Assembly: GCA_965216205.1 (NCBI GenBank)
Contig: OZ244139.1
Coordinates: 1,178,001-1,242,000 of the forward strand
Origin: CADEDH01 sp965216205
Lineage (GTDB): Bacteria; Actinomycetota; Acidimicrobiia; Acidimicrobiales; SZUA-35
Direction: 5' to 3'
DNA length: 64,000 nucleotides
Position 1 is the stretch's first letter. The number at the start of each line of letters is the position of its first letter. Shown piece after piece: positions 17,499-25,970 of the stretch. A program made the position numbers and the translations under genes. The notes beneath the pieces were generated by a model, which worked only from the letters and a program-made list of their open reading frames with translations, was not told the origin of the DNA and did no database searches.

Positions 17499-18076
17499 CC
17501 GACCCGTCGGTGCTGCGGTCGACCCCGCCGCTTCCCCGCGACCACGCGTACTTCGCGCTGCGGGCCGAGGTCGAGGATGTGCTCTTCACCGAGGCCGAGC
17601 TGCTGGATGAGCGGCGGTTCGAGGAGTGGCTCGACTTCCTCGCCGACGACGTCGTCTACTTCGTCCCGATGCGCCGGAACGTGGCCGCTGCTGCCATCGG
17701 CGACCGGGAGGACACCCGGGAGGGTAAAGACATCAGCTGGTTCGAGGATGACAAGTGGACGCTCGCCAAGCGGGTGGAGCAGATCGCCACCGGTGTCCAC
17801 TGGGCGGAGGAGCCGTTCTCCAGGACCACCCACGCGGTGACCGGTGTGCAACTGCTCGGCGCGGTACCGTCGGTCGAGGCCGCCGTCGAGGTCGCCGCCC
17901 GCTGCCGGTTCATCGTCTACCAGAACAGGGTGGAGTACGAGGAGTACCTCTTCGTCGGCAAGCGGACCGACACGCTCCGCCGTTCCACCCCCTCGGACCG
18001 CTGGCAGCTCACCCGCCGCCACGTCACCCTCGACCAGAACGTCCTCCTCGCCAAGAACCTGACCGTCTTCCTCTGA
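17495..18076 (+). CDS. Aromatic-ring-hydroxylating dioxygenase, beta subunit
   Basis: 193 residues from GTG at 17495, which overlaps the SDR stop (GTGA). It is the SnoaL/NTF2-like small-subunit fold: ERRFEEWLDFLADDVVYFVPM near the N-terminus and RRHVTLDQNVLLAKNLTVFL at the C-terminus are typical of biphenyl/naphthalene-type beta subunits. It has a structural role with the alpha subunit. The gene ends 19 nt before a degenerate copy of the CACACCGGTGCCAGACAC inverted repeat. Confidence 0.92.
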   Translation: MTDPSVLRSTPPLPRDHAYFALRAEVEDVLFTEAELLDERRFEEWLDFLADDVVYFVPMRRNVAAAAIGDREDTREGKDISWFEDDKWTLAKRVEQIATGVHWAEEPFSRTTHAVTGVQLLGAVPSVEAAVEVAARCRFIVYQNRVEYEEYLFVGKRTDTLRRSTPSDRWQLTRRHVTLDQNVLLAKNLTVFL

Positions 18077-18094
18077 CCGGCGCGGCGACCTCAC

Positions 18095-18148
18095 GCGCAC
18101 ACCGGTGCCAGACACATCGTGCGGTATGTGCCGGGCACCAGCGTGCGG
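18095..18148. repeat. Second CACACCGGTGCCAGACAC element, degenerate right arm
   Basis: An intact arm at 18095-18115 faces a decayed arm (GTGCCGGGCACCAGCGTGCGGG, 18127-18148 approximately). It sits between convergent 3' ends (oxygenase beta at 18076 and reductase at 18183), as does the copy at 11881. Confidence 0.65.
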
Positions 18149-18182
18149 GCGGGCGCCACCGGTCGGCGACGTAGGGGAGCGG

Positions 18183-19118
18183 CTAGTCGCTGCGAGAGCG
18201 CTCCATCGTCCGGATGAGCGACGAGACGACCGTGTTGGCCGGTGCCTCGAGGCCGGCCTCGGCTGCGGCCACCGGGATGGCGCCGTTGATCGCGTCGACC
18301 TCGCACGGCCGGCCGGCGAGCCAGTCGAGCAGCATCGACGGGCGAGCGTCGGGGATCTTCGCCCCGAACTCGCGGGTGTAGATCACGGGGTCGTCGAGGT
18401 CGAGTGGGATGCCCTTCGCGACCGCCACCCGAAACGCCTCGGTGGCACAGGTGGCCGAGATGGTCGACGCATCATCGTCGGCCAGGAGCTCGCCGACCCG
18501 GAGCCCGGTGATCGTGCACGGCCCCGAGAACGCCACGTTGCACAGCAGCTTCTCCCACACGAGTTGGTGCACGTTGTCGTAGGTGGTGACGGCGAAGCCG
18601 CCCGAACGCCACAGCTCGGCCAGCGATTCGGTGCGGGCGCTGATCCCGTCGCCCGCGAACTCGCCGAGGCGCACCATCTCCATGCCGTTGTGGTGGACGT
18701 GGCCGGGCCCGGTCATCGACGCGCCGAACCCGCCGACCACCCCGACCAGCACCCGCTCGTCGCCGATCTCCGCTGCGGTCCGCTGTGGACCGCCGAGCCC
18801 GTTCTGGATCGAGATCACCGGCGTGTCGGGTCCGAGGAGCGGTCCGAGCTGGGATGCCGCCTCGGTCACCTGCGGGACCTTCGTGGCGAGGATGACGACG
18901 TCCATCTCGATCCCGACGTCGGCCGGGTCGGTCACCGCCCCGGCGAGGCCGACGGTTCGGTCACCGGATGCCCCCTCCACACGGAGTCCACCCGTCACGA
19001 TGGCGGTCATGTGCGCTTCCCACAGGTCGACGGCCCACACCTCGTGCCCGGCGTCGGCCAGGAGGCCGGCGTACACCGATCCCATCGCCCCGCATCCCAC
19101 CACTGCGATCTTCGCCAT
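18183..19118 (-). CDS. 2-dehydropantoate 2-reductase-family protein
   Basis: 311 residues, normal for the ApbA/PanE family. The N-terminal Rossmann motif is VVGCGAMGSVYAG, followed by the domain-joining VISIQNGLGG and the C-terminal helical domain with WEKLLCNVAFSG (conserved Lys and Asn) and a downstream RPSMLLDWLAGRPCEVDAINGA segment, which matches the usual substrate site. It is NADPH-dependent. Ketopantoate reduction for CoA synthesis is the classical role, but many actinobacterial paralogs act on other 2-keto acids. It follows the SDR at 19140 by 21 nt on the same strand. Confidence 0.88.
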   Translation of the reverse strand: MAKIAVVGCGAMGSVYAGLLADAGHEVWAVDLWEAHMTAIVTGGLRVEGASGDRTVGLAGAVTDPADVGIEMDVVILATKVPQVTEAASQLGPLLGPDTPVISIQNGLGGPQRTAAEIGDERVLVGVVGGFGASMTGPGHVHHNGMEMVRLGEFAGDGISARTESLAELWRSGGFAVTTYDNVHQLVWEKLLCNVAFSGPCTITGLRVGELLADDDASTISATCATEAFRVAVAKGIPLDLDDPVIYTREFGAKIPDARPSMLLDWLAGRPCEVDAINGAIPVAAAEAGLEAPANTVVSSLIRTMERSRSD

Positions 19119-19139
19119 GTCGTGCTCCGTGGCTCGCGC

Positions 19140-19970
19140 TCAGGCCCGGGGGAGGGAGCGGTCGTCGTTCATCGCGTCGAGCTGCTTCTGCAGCGCCCTG
19201 GTCCACCGGGGGTGGGTCAGGACCCAGAACTGCCCCGACCCGATCGCCTCGAGCACCAGTCGCCCCACCTCGTCGGGATCCATCCCCTTCTCGAGCGCGG
19301 CCTGGATGCTGCTGGCGACCTTTCCCGAGGTGGCCCCGTCGGTCTTCGGTTTCGCCCGGCCCGGCCGGTACTCGACGGAGTGGCGGCTGATGTTGGTGTT
19401 GATCGGGCCCGGGCAGAGGACCGACGCCGTCACCGGGCTGTTGCGACCCCGGAGGTCCCGTTCGAGCGTCGCCATCAGGGCGACCACACCGTGCTTGGCC
19501 ACGTTGTAGGCCCCCATCATCCCGCCGGCGATGAGGCCCGCCATCGACGACGTCGCGTTGATGTGACCCTCGCCCTGCTCCTCGATGATCGGGAGGAACA
19601 CGTCGATGCCGTAGATCGGACCCCACAGGTCGACGTCGATGATCCATTTCCAGTCGTCGAGCTTCATCTTGTGGGTGGTCGTCGGGATGCCGATGCCGGC
19701 GTTGTTGCACAACACGTTGACCCCGCCGAACGTGTCGACCGCCTGGTCGGCCAGCGCCTGGATCTCGCCGAGCTGCGACACGTCACACCGTCGGCCGACC
19801 ACCTCGGCCCCGGCACCCGCCAGCTCCTCGGTGACGGCGTCGAGCGCCTCGGTGTCGAGATCGCCGAGCACGAGCTTCATGCCCGCCCCGGCGAACGCCC
19901 TCGCCATCCCGAGCCCGATCCCGCTCGCCCCGCCGGTGATCACCGCCACCCGACCCTCGAACTCCTGCAT
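19140..19970 (-). CDS. Short-chain dehydrogenase/reductase
   Basis: 276 residues from ATG at 19970, with an AGGGAG ribosome site. The N-terminus is GRVAVITGGASGIGLGMARAF, followed by CDVSQ, NNAGIG, an SSMAG serine segment and the YNVAK catalytic motif. It is a classical SDR with NAD(P) specificity uncertain; the LGDLD stretch at the end of beta-2 favours NAD. Substrate unknown. It probably forms an operon with the ketopantoate-reductase-like gene downstream. The longer open frame to 20036 reads through a repeat element and is not supported. Confidence 0.88.
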   Translation of the reverse strand: MQEFEGRVAVITGGASGIGLGMARAFAGAGMKLVLGDLDTEALDAVTEELAGAGAEVVGRRCDVSQLGEIQALADQAVDTFGGVNVLCNNAGIGIPTTTHKMKLDDWKWIIDVDLWGPIYGIDVFLPIIEEQGEGHINATSSMAGLIAGGMMGAYNVAKHGVVALMATLERDLRGRNSPVTASVLCPGPINTNISRHSVEYRPGRAKPKTDGATSGKVASSIQAALEKGMDPDEVGRLVLEAIGSGQFWVLTHPRWTRALQKQLDAMNDDRSLPRA

Positions 19971-20015
19971 TCGACGCTCCCTCTGCTCGCTCGACCCTCC
20001 CAAGCTGCCAGACCC

Positions 20016-20085
20016 CCGCACACCGGTGCCAGACACATCGTGCGGATGCGCCGTGCGGATGTGCCGTGCGGATGGGCCGTGCCGA
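20016..20085. repeat. Third CACACCGGTGCCAGACAC arm followed by 13-bp tandem repeats
   Basis: One intact arm (20016-20036) has no partner arm. It is followed by a GTGCGGATG(T/C/G)GCC unit repeated about three times with a 13-bp period (20040-20082). It lies between the stop of endonuclease III and the start of the SDR on the same strand, a different context from the other two copies. Confidence 0.65.
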
Positions 20086-20087
20086 TG

Positions 20088-20735
20088 TCAGCGGCGGGCT
20101 TCCTCGGCGATGCGTTTCTTCGTGGCGGCCCACGAACAGATCGGGCACTGGGTGAGATCGTGGTTGCGGGCCGGGCAGTGGTCGCGGCCGAAGTAGATGA
20201 TCTGGAGGTGTCGACGGATCCACGTGTCCTCGGGAAAGACCTTCTTCAGGTCCCGCTCGGTGCGCTCGACCGTCGTGCCGTTCGACAGGCCCCAGCGGGC
20301 CGCCAGGCGGTGGATGTGGGTGTCGACCGCGAACGCCGGCACCCCGAAGGCCTGCGCCATGACCACGCTGGCCGTCTTGTGCCCCACGCCGGGCAACGAC
20401 TCGAGGAAGTCCCAGTCGGGGATGACCTCGCCGCCTGAGTCGACGATCTGGTGGGCCATCGCCGACAGGTTCTTCGCCTTCGTCGGCGCCAACCCGATCT
20501 CCCGGATCATCTCCAGGATCTCGTCGGGGTGCAGCGCCGCCATCTTCTCCGGCGTGTCGGCTCTGGCGAACAGCGCCGGGGTGACCTCGTTCACCTTCTT
20601 GTCCGTGGTCTGGGCCGACAGGGCGACCGACACCAGCAGCGTGTACGGGTCGCGATGATCGAGCGGGATCGGGGGCTCGGGATACAGGTCGTCGAGCAGC
20701 TCCCCGATCTTCTGCGCCTTCTCGATCCGCTTCAT
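20088..20735 (-). CDS. nth: Endonuclease III (DNA glycosylase/AP lyase)
   Basis: 215 residues from ATG at 20735. The helix-hairpin-helix LPGVGHKTA carries catalytic Lys120, and the catalytic Asp138 is in VDTHIHR, both at the same numbers as in E. coli Nth. It excises oxidised pyrimidines in base excision repair. The C-terminal cluster region has Cys187, Cys197 and Cys200 but no fourth cysteine (E. coli has 187, 194, 197, 203), so the 4Fe-4S cluster may be absent or ligated differently. It is divergent from the ABC transporter at 20851. Confidence 0.93.
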   Translation of the reverse strand: MKRIEKAQKIGELLDDLYPEPPIPLDHRDPYTLLVSVALSAQTTDKKVNEVTPALFARADTPEKMAALHPDEILEMIREIGLAPTKAKNLSAMAHQIVDSGGEVIPDWDFLESLPGVGHKTASVVMAQAFGVPAFAVDTHIHRLAARWGLSNGTTVERTERDLKKVFPEDTWIRRHLQIIYFGRDHCPARNHDLTQCPICSWAATKKRIAEEARR

Positions 20736-20850
20736 GCTCGATTCGCTCCCCGTGTCATCGCACGAACGGTACCGCCGAGCCGGCCGGGGCATGGGGGGGC
20801 TTGGTGGGGTGCCACCAACCGACGGAGGTTCTGGTTGTAGGGTCGCCTCC

Positions 20851-22023
20851 ATGTCGGCGATCGTCCAGATGCAGGGCCTGCGGAAGGTCTATTCGCGCCG
20901 TCGAGCGCCCGACGTCGTGGCCGTCGACGGACTCGACCTCGAGCTTGGTCAGCCGGGCACCGTGCATGGCTTCCTCGGGCCGAACGGGTCGGGGAAGACC
21001 ACCACGATCCGGTGCCTGCTCGGCCTCGTGAAGCCGACCAGCGGTCAGGTCACGGTGTTCGGCGTCGATTCCCAGACCGCCATCCACGGCGTGGCCGCGA
21101 GGATCGGGGTGATCGTCGAGAACCCCAAGATGTTCCCGAACTTCTCCGGTCGGCGGAACCTCAACCTGTTGGCCAGGATGGGCGGTATCGACCGTTCCCA
21201 GGTGGAGCGGGTGCTCGACGTGGTCGGTCTCCGCGACCGTGGCGACGATTCGTTCGCGTCGTACTCGCTCGGCATGAAGCAGCGGCTCGCCATCGCCGGC
21301 GCCATCCTCAAGGATCCCGACCTGCTGATCCTCGACGAGCCGGCCAACGGCCTCGATCCCGCCGGTATCGCCGAGATCCGGCGACTGCTCGCCCAGTTCG
21401 CGGCCGAGGGCAAGGCGGTCATCGTCTCGAGCCACCAGTTGGCCGAGATCGAACAGGTCTGCGACGACGTCACGATCATCAGCCGCGGCCACCTCGTGAC
21501 GACGGGCTCGCTCGCCCACGTGCGGAGCTATGCCGGCCCCGACAACGTCGTGGTCACCATCGACGATCGGGACGCCGCGATCAGCGCGCTCGCCCAGGCC
21601 CGGTTCGAAGCCCGCCCCCGATCGGTCGACCGGGAGATCGTGGTGGAGATCGATCCCTCCCGGACGAGCGACGTCACCCGCGCCCTCGCCGACCGTGGCC
21701 TCTATCTCAGTGGCCTCCGCACGGAGTCGGCCACGCTCGAGGCCGCCTTCCTCAACCTCACCGGCGATGCCCCACCGCCACCGGCGGCGAGCGACGAGAT
21801 CGGTCACGCCGCCCCGCCACCGGCGGCGAGCGACGAGATCGGTCACGCTGCCCCGCCGCCTGCTGCGCCGCCGCAGCAGCACGCCGCCCCACCGCCACCG
21901 ACCACGGTGCCGCCCACGTCACCGCCGCTCCAACCGTCACCGCCGCTCCAACCGTCACCGCCGCTCCAACCGTCACCGCCGCCCCAAGCGTCACCTCCGG
22001 CCGATCACGAGGCGCCGCGATGA
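20851..22023 (+). CDS. ABC transporter ATP-binding protein with proline-rich repeat tail
   Basis: 390 residues. The ATPase core has Walker A GPNGSGKTT (near 46), signature YSLGMKQR, Walker B LLILDEPANGLDP and the H-loop SSHQ. It resembles ABC-2/CcmA-type exporter ATPases, and the adjacent permease is coupled by ATGA. The last 70 residues are unusual: two copies of APPPAASDEIGH followed by Ala/Pro stretches and three SPPLQP repeats, encoded by 36-bp and 18-bp tandem repeats. The tail is low-complexity and probably disordered. Substrate unknown. Confidence 0.92.
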   Translation: MSAIVQMQGLRKVYSRRRAPDVVAVDGLDLELGQPGTVHGFLGPNGSGKTTTIRCLLGLVKPTSGQVTVFGVDSQTAIHGVAARIGVIVENPKMFPNFSGRRNLNLLARMGGIDRSQVERVLDVVGLRDRGDDSFASYSLGMKQRLAIAGAILKDPDLLILDEPANGLDPAGIAEIRRLLAQFAAEGKAVIVSSHQLAEIEQVCDDVTIISRGHLVTTGSLAHVRSYAGPDNVVVTIDDRDAAISALAQARFEARPRSVDREIVVEIDPSRTSDVTRALADRGLYLSGLRTESATLEAAFLNLTGDAPPPPAASDEIGHAAPPPAASDEIGHAAPPPAAPPQQHAAPPPPTTVPPTSPPLQPSPPLQPSPPLQPSPPPQASPPADHEAPR

Positions 22024-22841
22024 CCGGGTTGTTGCTCGCCGAGTCGAGCCGGTTGTGGGCTCGCCGCATGACCCGCTTCTTCCCCCTCGGCCTCGCCGCC
22101 GCCATGGTGGTCGGCATCGTCATCGCCTACTTCGTGATCGAGGCCGACGACGGCAGCTCGCCCGACTTCCTCACCGACATCGCCGGTGGCGTGGAGGCGA
22201 CGACCCTCCTCGGGCCGGTCACGACACTGCTGCCGCTCATGGCCTACGTCATCGGTGCCTCCTCCATCGGGGCCGACTCGAAGACGGGGATGCTCGAGCA
22301 ACTGCTCACCTGGGAACCGCGCCGGCTCCGTTTCCTCACGGCGAGGATGATCTCGCTGTTCGTCGGCGTGGCGGTCATCGCGGTGGCGCTGGCGGTGGTG
22401 CTCGTGCTGCTCCTCTTCACGCTCGCCGCGCTCACCGGGACGACCGGGGGCACCACCGGCGAGTTCTGGGCCAACGTGGCGATGATCATCGTCAGGACCG
22501 GACTCGCCGCCGGGCTCTTCAGCCTCTTCGGGCTGGGGGTGACGCTGCTGATCGACAGCTCGGTGGGCTCGATCGTCGGCTTCGTCATCTACTGGTTCGT
22601 CGTCGAGAACTTCCTCGTTGCGGCGTTCCTGCCCCGGCTGTCGGCATACCTGCCGATCACGAATGCCGACGCCTTCGGCAGCGGACGCGACGTCGAGCGG
22701 GTCTCGGGCAGCGTCTTCAGCGGGGACTTCGAGCTGGTGACGGTGCACGGCTACCTGGTCGCCGGGGTCGTGCTCGCGATCTGGGTGCTGGCTGCGCTCG
22801 TGTCGTCGGGCGTGGTCTTCGCCAGGCGCGACATTGCCTGA
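22020..22841 (+). CDS. ABC-2-type transporter permease
   Basis: 273 residues with about six hydrophobic segments (for example FFPLGLAAAMVVGIVIAYFVI, VAVIAVALAVVLVLLLF, GSIVGFVIYWFVVENFLVAAF, YLVAGVVLAIWVLAALV). The overall architecture is that of ABC-2 exporter membrane subunits. The start overlaps the ATPase stop (ATGA), so the two form one transporter. No substrate can be named. Its stop overlaps the TTG start of the next gene, placing all three in one operon. Confidence 0.88.
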   Translation: MTGLLLAESSRLWARRMTRFFPLGLAAAMVVGIVIAYFVIEADDGSSPDFLTDIAGGVEATTLLGPVTTLLPLMAYVIGASSIGADSKTGMLEQLLTWEPRRLRFLTARMISLFVGVAVIAVALAVVLVLLLFTLAALTGTTGGTTGEFWANVAMIIVRTGLAAGLFSLFGLGVTLLIDSSVGSIVGFVIYWFVVENFLVAAFLPRLSAYLPITNADAFGSGRDVERVSGSVFSGDFELVTVHGYLVAGVVLAIWVLAALVSSGVVFARRDIA

Positions 22842-23934
22842 GACCGGCCGGGTGGTCGTGGCCGGGGCGTCCGGCGTGGTCGGCTTCGCCGCCGCCCACC
22901 GGTTCTCGGCCATGGGCTGGGACGTGATCGGCCTGTCCCGCCGTGCCCCGGCCCGGTTCGGCGCCATCCACCATCGCCCGGTCGACCTCACCGACCGGGA
23001 CGCCACCGCCGCCGCCGTCGCCGACCTCGACGACGTCACCCACCTGGTGTACGCCGCCCTCTACGAGAAGCCAGGGCTGATCCCCGGTTGGCGGGAGCAG
23101 GACCAGATGGACGTCAACCTGGCGATGCTGGCGAACCTCCTCGATCCCCTGACCGAGCGGGCCGAGCTCCAACACGTCTCCCTGCTGCAGGGAACCAAGG
23201 CCTATGGCGCCCACGTCGAGCCGATGCGGATCCCCGGTCGGGAGCGATCGCCCCGACACGACCACGACAACTTCTACTGGCTCCAGGAGGACCACCTCCG
23301 AGCGCGCCAGGCGGGGGCCGGTCAGCATTGGGCCCACACGATCCTCCGACCGCAGGTGATCTTCGGCGAGGCGCAGGGCGGCAACATGAACGCGCTCCCC
23401 GCGCTCGGGGTGTACGCGTCGCTCCTCCGAGCCGACGGTCGGCCCCTCGACTTCCCCGGCGGTGTCGCCCCGATCAGCGAAGCGGTCGACGCGGACCTCG
23501 TCGCCGGGATGCTCACCTGGGCCGCCACGGCGGACGCGGCACGCGACGAGACGTTCAACGTCACCAACGGCGACGTCTACACGATGGCCAACGTCTGGCC
23601 AGCACTCGCCGACGCCTTCGGGATGGAGGTCGGGGACGACGTGCCGTGCCAGCTCGCCACCGAGATGCCGCGTCGGGAGGGCGACTGGGCCCGCCTCGTC
23701 GACCGGTTCTCTCTCGACGCGCCGGCGTCGCTCGAACGCTTCGTCGGCCAGTCGTTCATCTATGCCGACCTGCTCACCGGCTTCGGTCAGACCGCCCTCC
23801 GGTCGCCGGCCCTGGTCAGCACGATCAAGGCCCGCCAGGCGGGCTTCGGCGCCTGTGTGGACACCGAGGACATGTTCACCCGGCTGGTCAGGGTGTTCCA
23901 GGAGGCGCGGTTGTTCCCACCTCGCCGCTGGTGA
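22834..23934 (+). CDS. PRISE-like extended SDR (iridoid synthase/progesterone 5-beta-reductase-like)
   Basis: 366 residues. The start is probably TTG at 22834, inside the permease gene. The Rossmann loop is VVAGASGVVGFAAAHRF. The segment LLQGTKAYGAH with a later FYWLQEDHL fits the atypical PRISE-type SDRs, where Tyr and Lys are in different motifs from classical SDRs. These reduce activated C=C bonds with NADPH; the substrate here is unknown. Its 3' end overlaps the convergent EamA transporter gene by 47 bp. Confidence 0.8.
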   Translation: MPETGRVVVAGASGVVGFAAAHRFSAMGWDVIGLSRRAPARFGAIHHRPVDLTDRDATAAAVADLDDVTHLVYAALYEKPGLIPGWREQDQMDVNLAMLANLLDPLTERAELQHVSLLQGTKAYGAHVEPMRIPGRERSPRHDHDNFYWLQEDHLRARQAGAGQHWAHTILRPQVIFGEAQGGNMNALPALGVYASLLRADGRPLDFPGGVAPISEAVDADLVAGMLTWAATADAARDETFNVTNGDVYTMANVWPALADAFGMEVGDDVPCQLATEMPRREGDWARLVDRFSLDAPASLERFVGQSFIYADLLTGFGQTALRSPALVSTIKARQAGFGACVDTEDMFTRLVRVFQEARLFPPRRW

Positions 23935-24994
23935 CCTCATTGTCGGCCTGATTGTCGGCCTGATTGTCGGCCTGATTGTCGGCCTGATTGTCGGCCTGAT
24001 TGTCGGCCTCGTTGTCGGCCTCGGCAGTGCCGCCCGCCGCCGGCAGCGGCGGAGCGGACGCGGGCGATGGTCGGGCCGAGGTGACCAGGGCCACACCCAG
24101 CACCAGCAACGCGCCGCCGATCCACTCCGCCGGGCTGAGTCGGTTCGACCGGATGACCCAGGCGAACAGCACGCCGAACACCGGGGTGAGATAGGCCACC
24201 GACGACGCCTGGGTCGCCGAGCCCTCCACCGTGATCTTCGCCATCAGCGCGAACGTGACGGCGAGCGCGGGGATGGCGGCGTACACGAGCGGAACCAGCA
24301 GCGGGAGACCGACGTCGGTCTCGGCCGTCCCCTCGACCAGCAGGGCGATCGGCACCACCACCACCGTCGACATCAACAACTGGGTGGTGGTGATCATCAC
24401 CGGACCGACGTCGCCGAAATCCCACCACCGCAGCAGCACGATCCCCGCCGCCCAGGCGAGGCCGCTGACGAAGAGGATGATGATGCCGGCGAGACTGGTC
24501 TCCCCCTCGATCGCCGGCGAGGAGAGCACGACCGCCCCGACGACGCCGATCACCACCCCGACCGTGCCCGCTCTGGTCAGGCGCTCGTGCAGCAGGCCGA
24601 ACGCCAGTAGGGCCGTCCAGACCGGGACGAGGCTCGACAGCAGCGCCGCCACACCGGCCGGCACGAGGCTCACCCCGGTCACCAACGTGGTGCTCGACAG
24701 CGTGGTCACGCAGAGCGACACCCCGAAGATCCCGAGCAGCACCTTCGGGTCGCGCGGGAGGCGCTCACCCCGCCACTGGGTGAAGGCCAGGAGCGCTGCG
24801 CCCCCGAGGGCGAGGCGCATCCCGGTGAGGACCAGCGGCGTGGTGTGCCGGAGGGCGAGCTGCATCACGGAGTAGTTGGCGCCGATGAGCAGTGCCACCA
24901 GCACGACGAGACCGAGGATCACGGCGGGCGACGCCGGCGTCGCCGTCGAGGTCGGTGAGGTGGCTGAGGTCCCCGGACCGACCCGCTCCGTCAT
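23888..24994 (-). CDS. EamA/DMT-family transporter with (Ala-Asp-Asn-Gln/Glu)n tail
   Basis: 368 residues from ATG at 24994. About ten transmembrane helices form the two-EamA-domain arrangement of drug/metabolite transporters: LTGMRLALGGAALLAF near the first repeat and SSVAYLTPVFGVLFAWV near the second. An RhaT/YdcZ-like efflux or uptake role is possible; substrate unknown. After the last helix a 65-residue hydrophilic tail contains seven ADNx tetrapeptides encoded by 12-bp tandem DNA repeats. The 3' end overlaps the convergent PRISE-like gene, so the very end of the frame may not be reliable. Confidence 0.85.
   Translation of the reverse strand: MTERVGPGTSATSPTSTATPASPAVILGLVVLVALLIGANYSVMQLALRHTTPLVLTGMRLALGGAALLAFTQWRGERLPRDPKVLLGIFGVSLCVTTLSSTTLVTGVSLVPAGVAALLSSLVPVWTALLAFGLLHERLTRAGTVGVVIGVVGAVVLSSPAIEGETSLAGIIILFVSGLAWAAGIVLLRWWDFGDVGPVMITTTQLLMSTVVVVPIALLVEGTAETDVGLPLLVPLVYAAIPALAVTFALMAKITVEGSATQASSVAYLTPVFGVLFAWVIRSNRLSPAEWIGGALLVLGVALVTSARPSPASAPPLPAAGGTAEADNEADNQADNQADNQADNQADNQADNEVTSGEVGTTAPPGTP
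23939..24022. repeat. 12-bp tandem repeat (ATTGTCGGCCTG)
   Basis: Seven units: five identical ATTGTCGGCCTG units from 23939, then ATTGTCGGCCTC and GTTGTCGGCCTC. On the minus strand they encode the ADNQ/ADNE tail of the EamA transporter. The near identity of the units suggests recent expansion by slippage. Confidence 0.9.
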
Positions 24995-25085
24995 CGTGGC
25001 CGACGGTACCCCACGGCCGATCAGGGCGGAAACCGGCGGGACCCCACCTTGAGGTGGGCCGTCGCCGGCCGTAGGCTCCCGGTCC

Positions 25086-25865
25086 ATGTGGATCCGCCTC
25101 CGTCAGATCGCCGTGGTCACCGAAGACCTCCGCAAGAGCGCCCTCGACATCGGGACGGTGCTGGGTGTCGAGGCCTGTTTCACCGATCCCGGCGTCAAGC
25201 AGTTCGGGCTGAAGAACATGCTGTGGCCGATCGGCACCCAGTTCCTCGAGGTCGTCACGCCGATCGAGGAGGGGACGGCCGGGGGCCGCTACATCGAGCG
25301 CCGGGGCGGAGATACGGGCTACATGTTCATCACCCAGGTCGACGATGTCGCTCGACGCCGGGAGCGGGCAGCGGAGCTCAGCATCAGGATCGCCTTCGAC
25401 CTCCACCACCCCGAGCAGGGACACGACGGCATCCAGCTCCACCCCGCCGACACCGGCGGCACGTTCTTCGAGATGGACCAGATGACGATGGAGGGCGGCG
25501 ACGCCGAGGGCGGGCCCTGGTACCCCGCGGGGAAGAACTGGGAGCCGTTCGTGCGGACCGACGTCGTCGGTGGGATCGCGGCGGCCGAGATCCAGAGCCC
25601 GGAGCCGGATCAGCTTGCCGAGCGATGGTCGGCGATGGCCGAGATCGACCTCGGAACCGACGAGCAGGGCCGGCCCCAGATCGAGCTCGACAACGCGGTG
25701 GTCCGTTTCGTGGAGGACAGCGATGGGCGGGGCGAGGGGCTCGGGGGGATCGACGTGATCGCCAACGACCGGCCCGCGATCCTGGCCGGCGCCAGGGCCA
25801 GGGACTGCTACGTGAGCGACGACGAGGTCAGCGTCGCCGGTCTACGGGTCCGCCTCGTCGGCTGA
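25086..25865 (+). CDS. VOC/glyoxalase-like domain protein
   Basis: 259 residues. The N-terminus (IRLRQIAVVTEDLRKSALDIGTVLGVEACF) matches the first beta-alpha-beta unit of vicinal-oxygen-chelate proteins. A second set of conserved positions (HHPEQGHDGIQLHP, GTFFEMDQ) could supply metal ligands His and Glu. The C-terminal half (FVRTDVVGGIAAAEIQS) resembles a second, degenerate VOC repeat. Function unknown; VOC enzymes include glyoxalases, extradiol dioxygenases and isomerases. It stands alone, between a divergent transporter and the liv cluster. Confidence 0.75.
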   Translation: MWIRLRQIAVVTEDLRKSALDIGTVLGVEACFTDPGVKQFGLKNMLWPIGTQFLEVVTPIEEGTAGGRYIERRGGDTGYMFITQVDDVARRRERAAELSIRIAFDLHHPEQGHDGIQLHPADTGGTFFEMDQMTMEGGDAEGGPWYPAGKNWEPFVRTDVVGGIAAAEIQSPEPDQLAERWSAMAEIDLGTDEQGRPQIELDNAVVRFVEDSDGRGEGLGGIDVIANDRPAILAGARARDCYVSDDEVSVAGLRVRLVG

Positions 25866-25970
25866 CCGGGCGCTGCCGCGGCACCGGTGGCGATCGATGG
25901 CCGACCGCGACACCGCCGCGACGTCGATGTCGCCGAAACGGAACCTGTTCGAAACTCGGAAATCGTCGCC

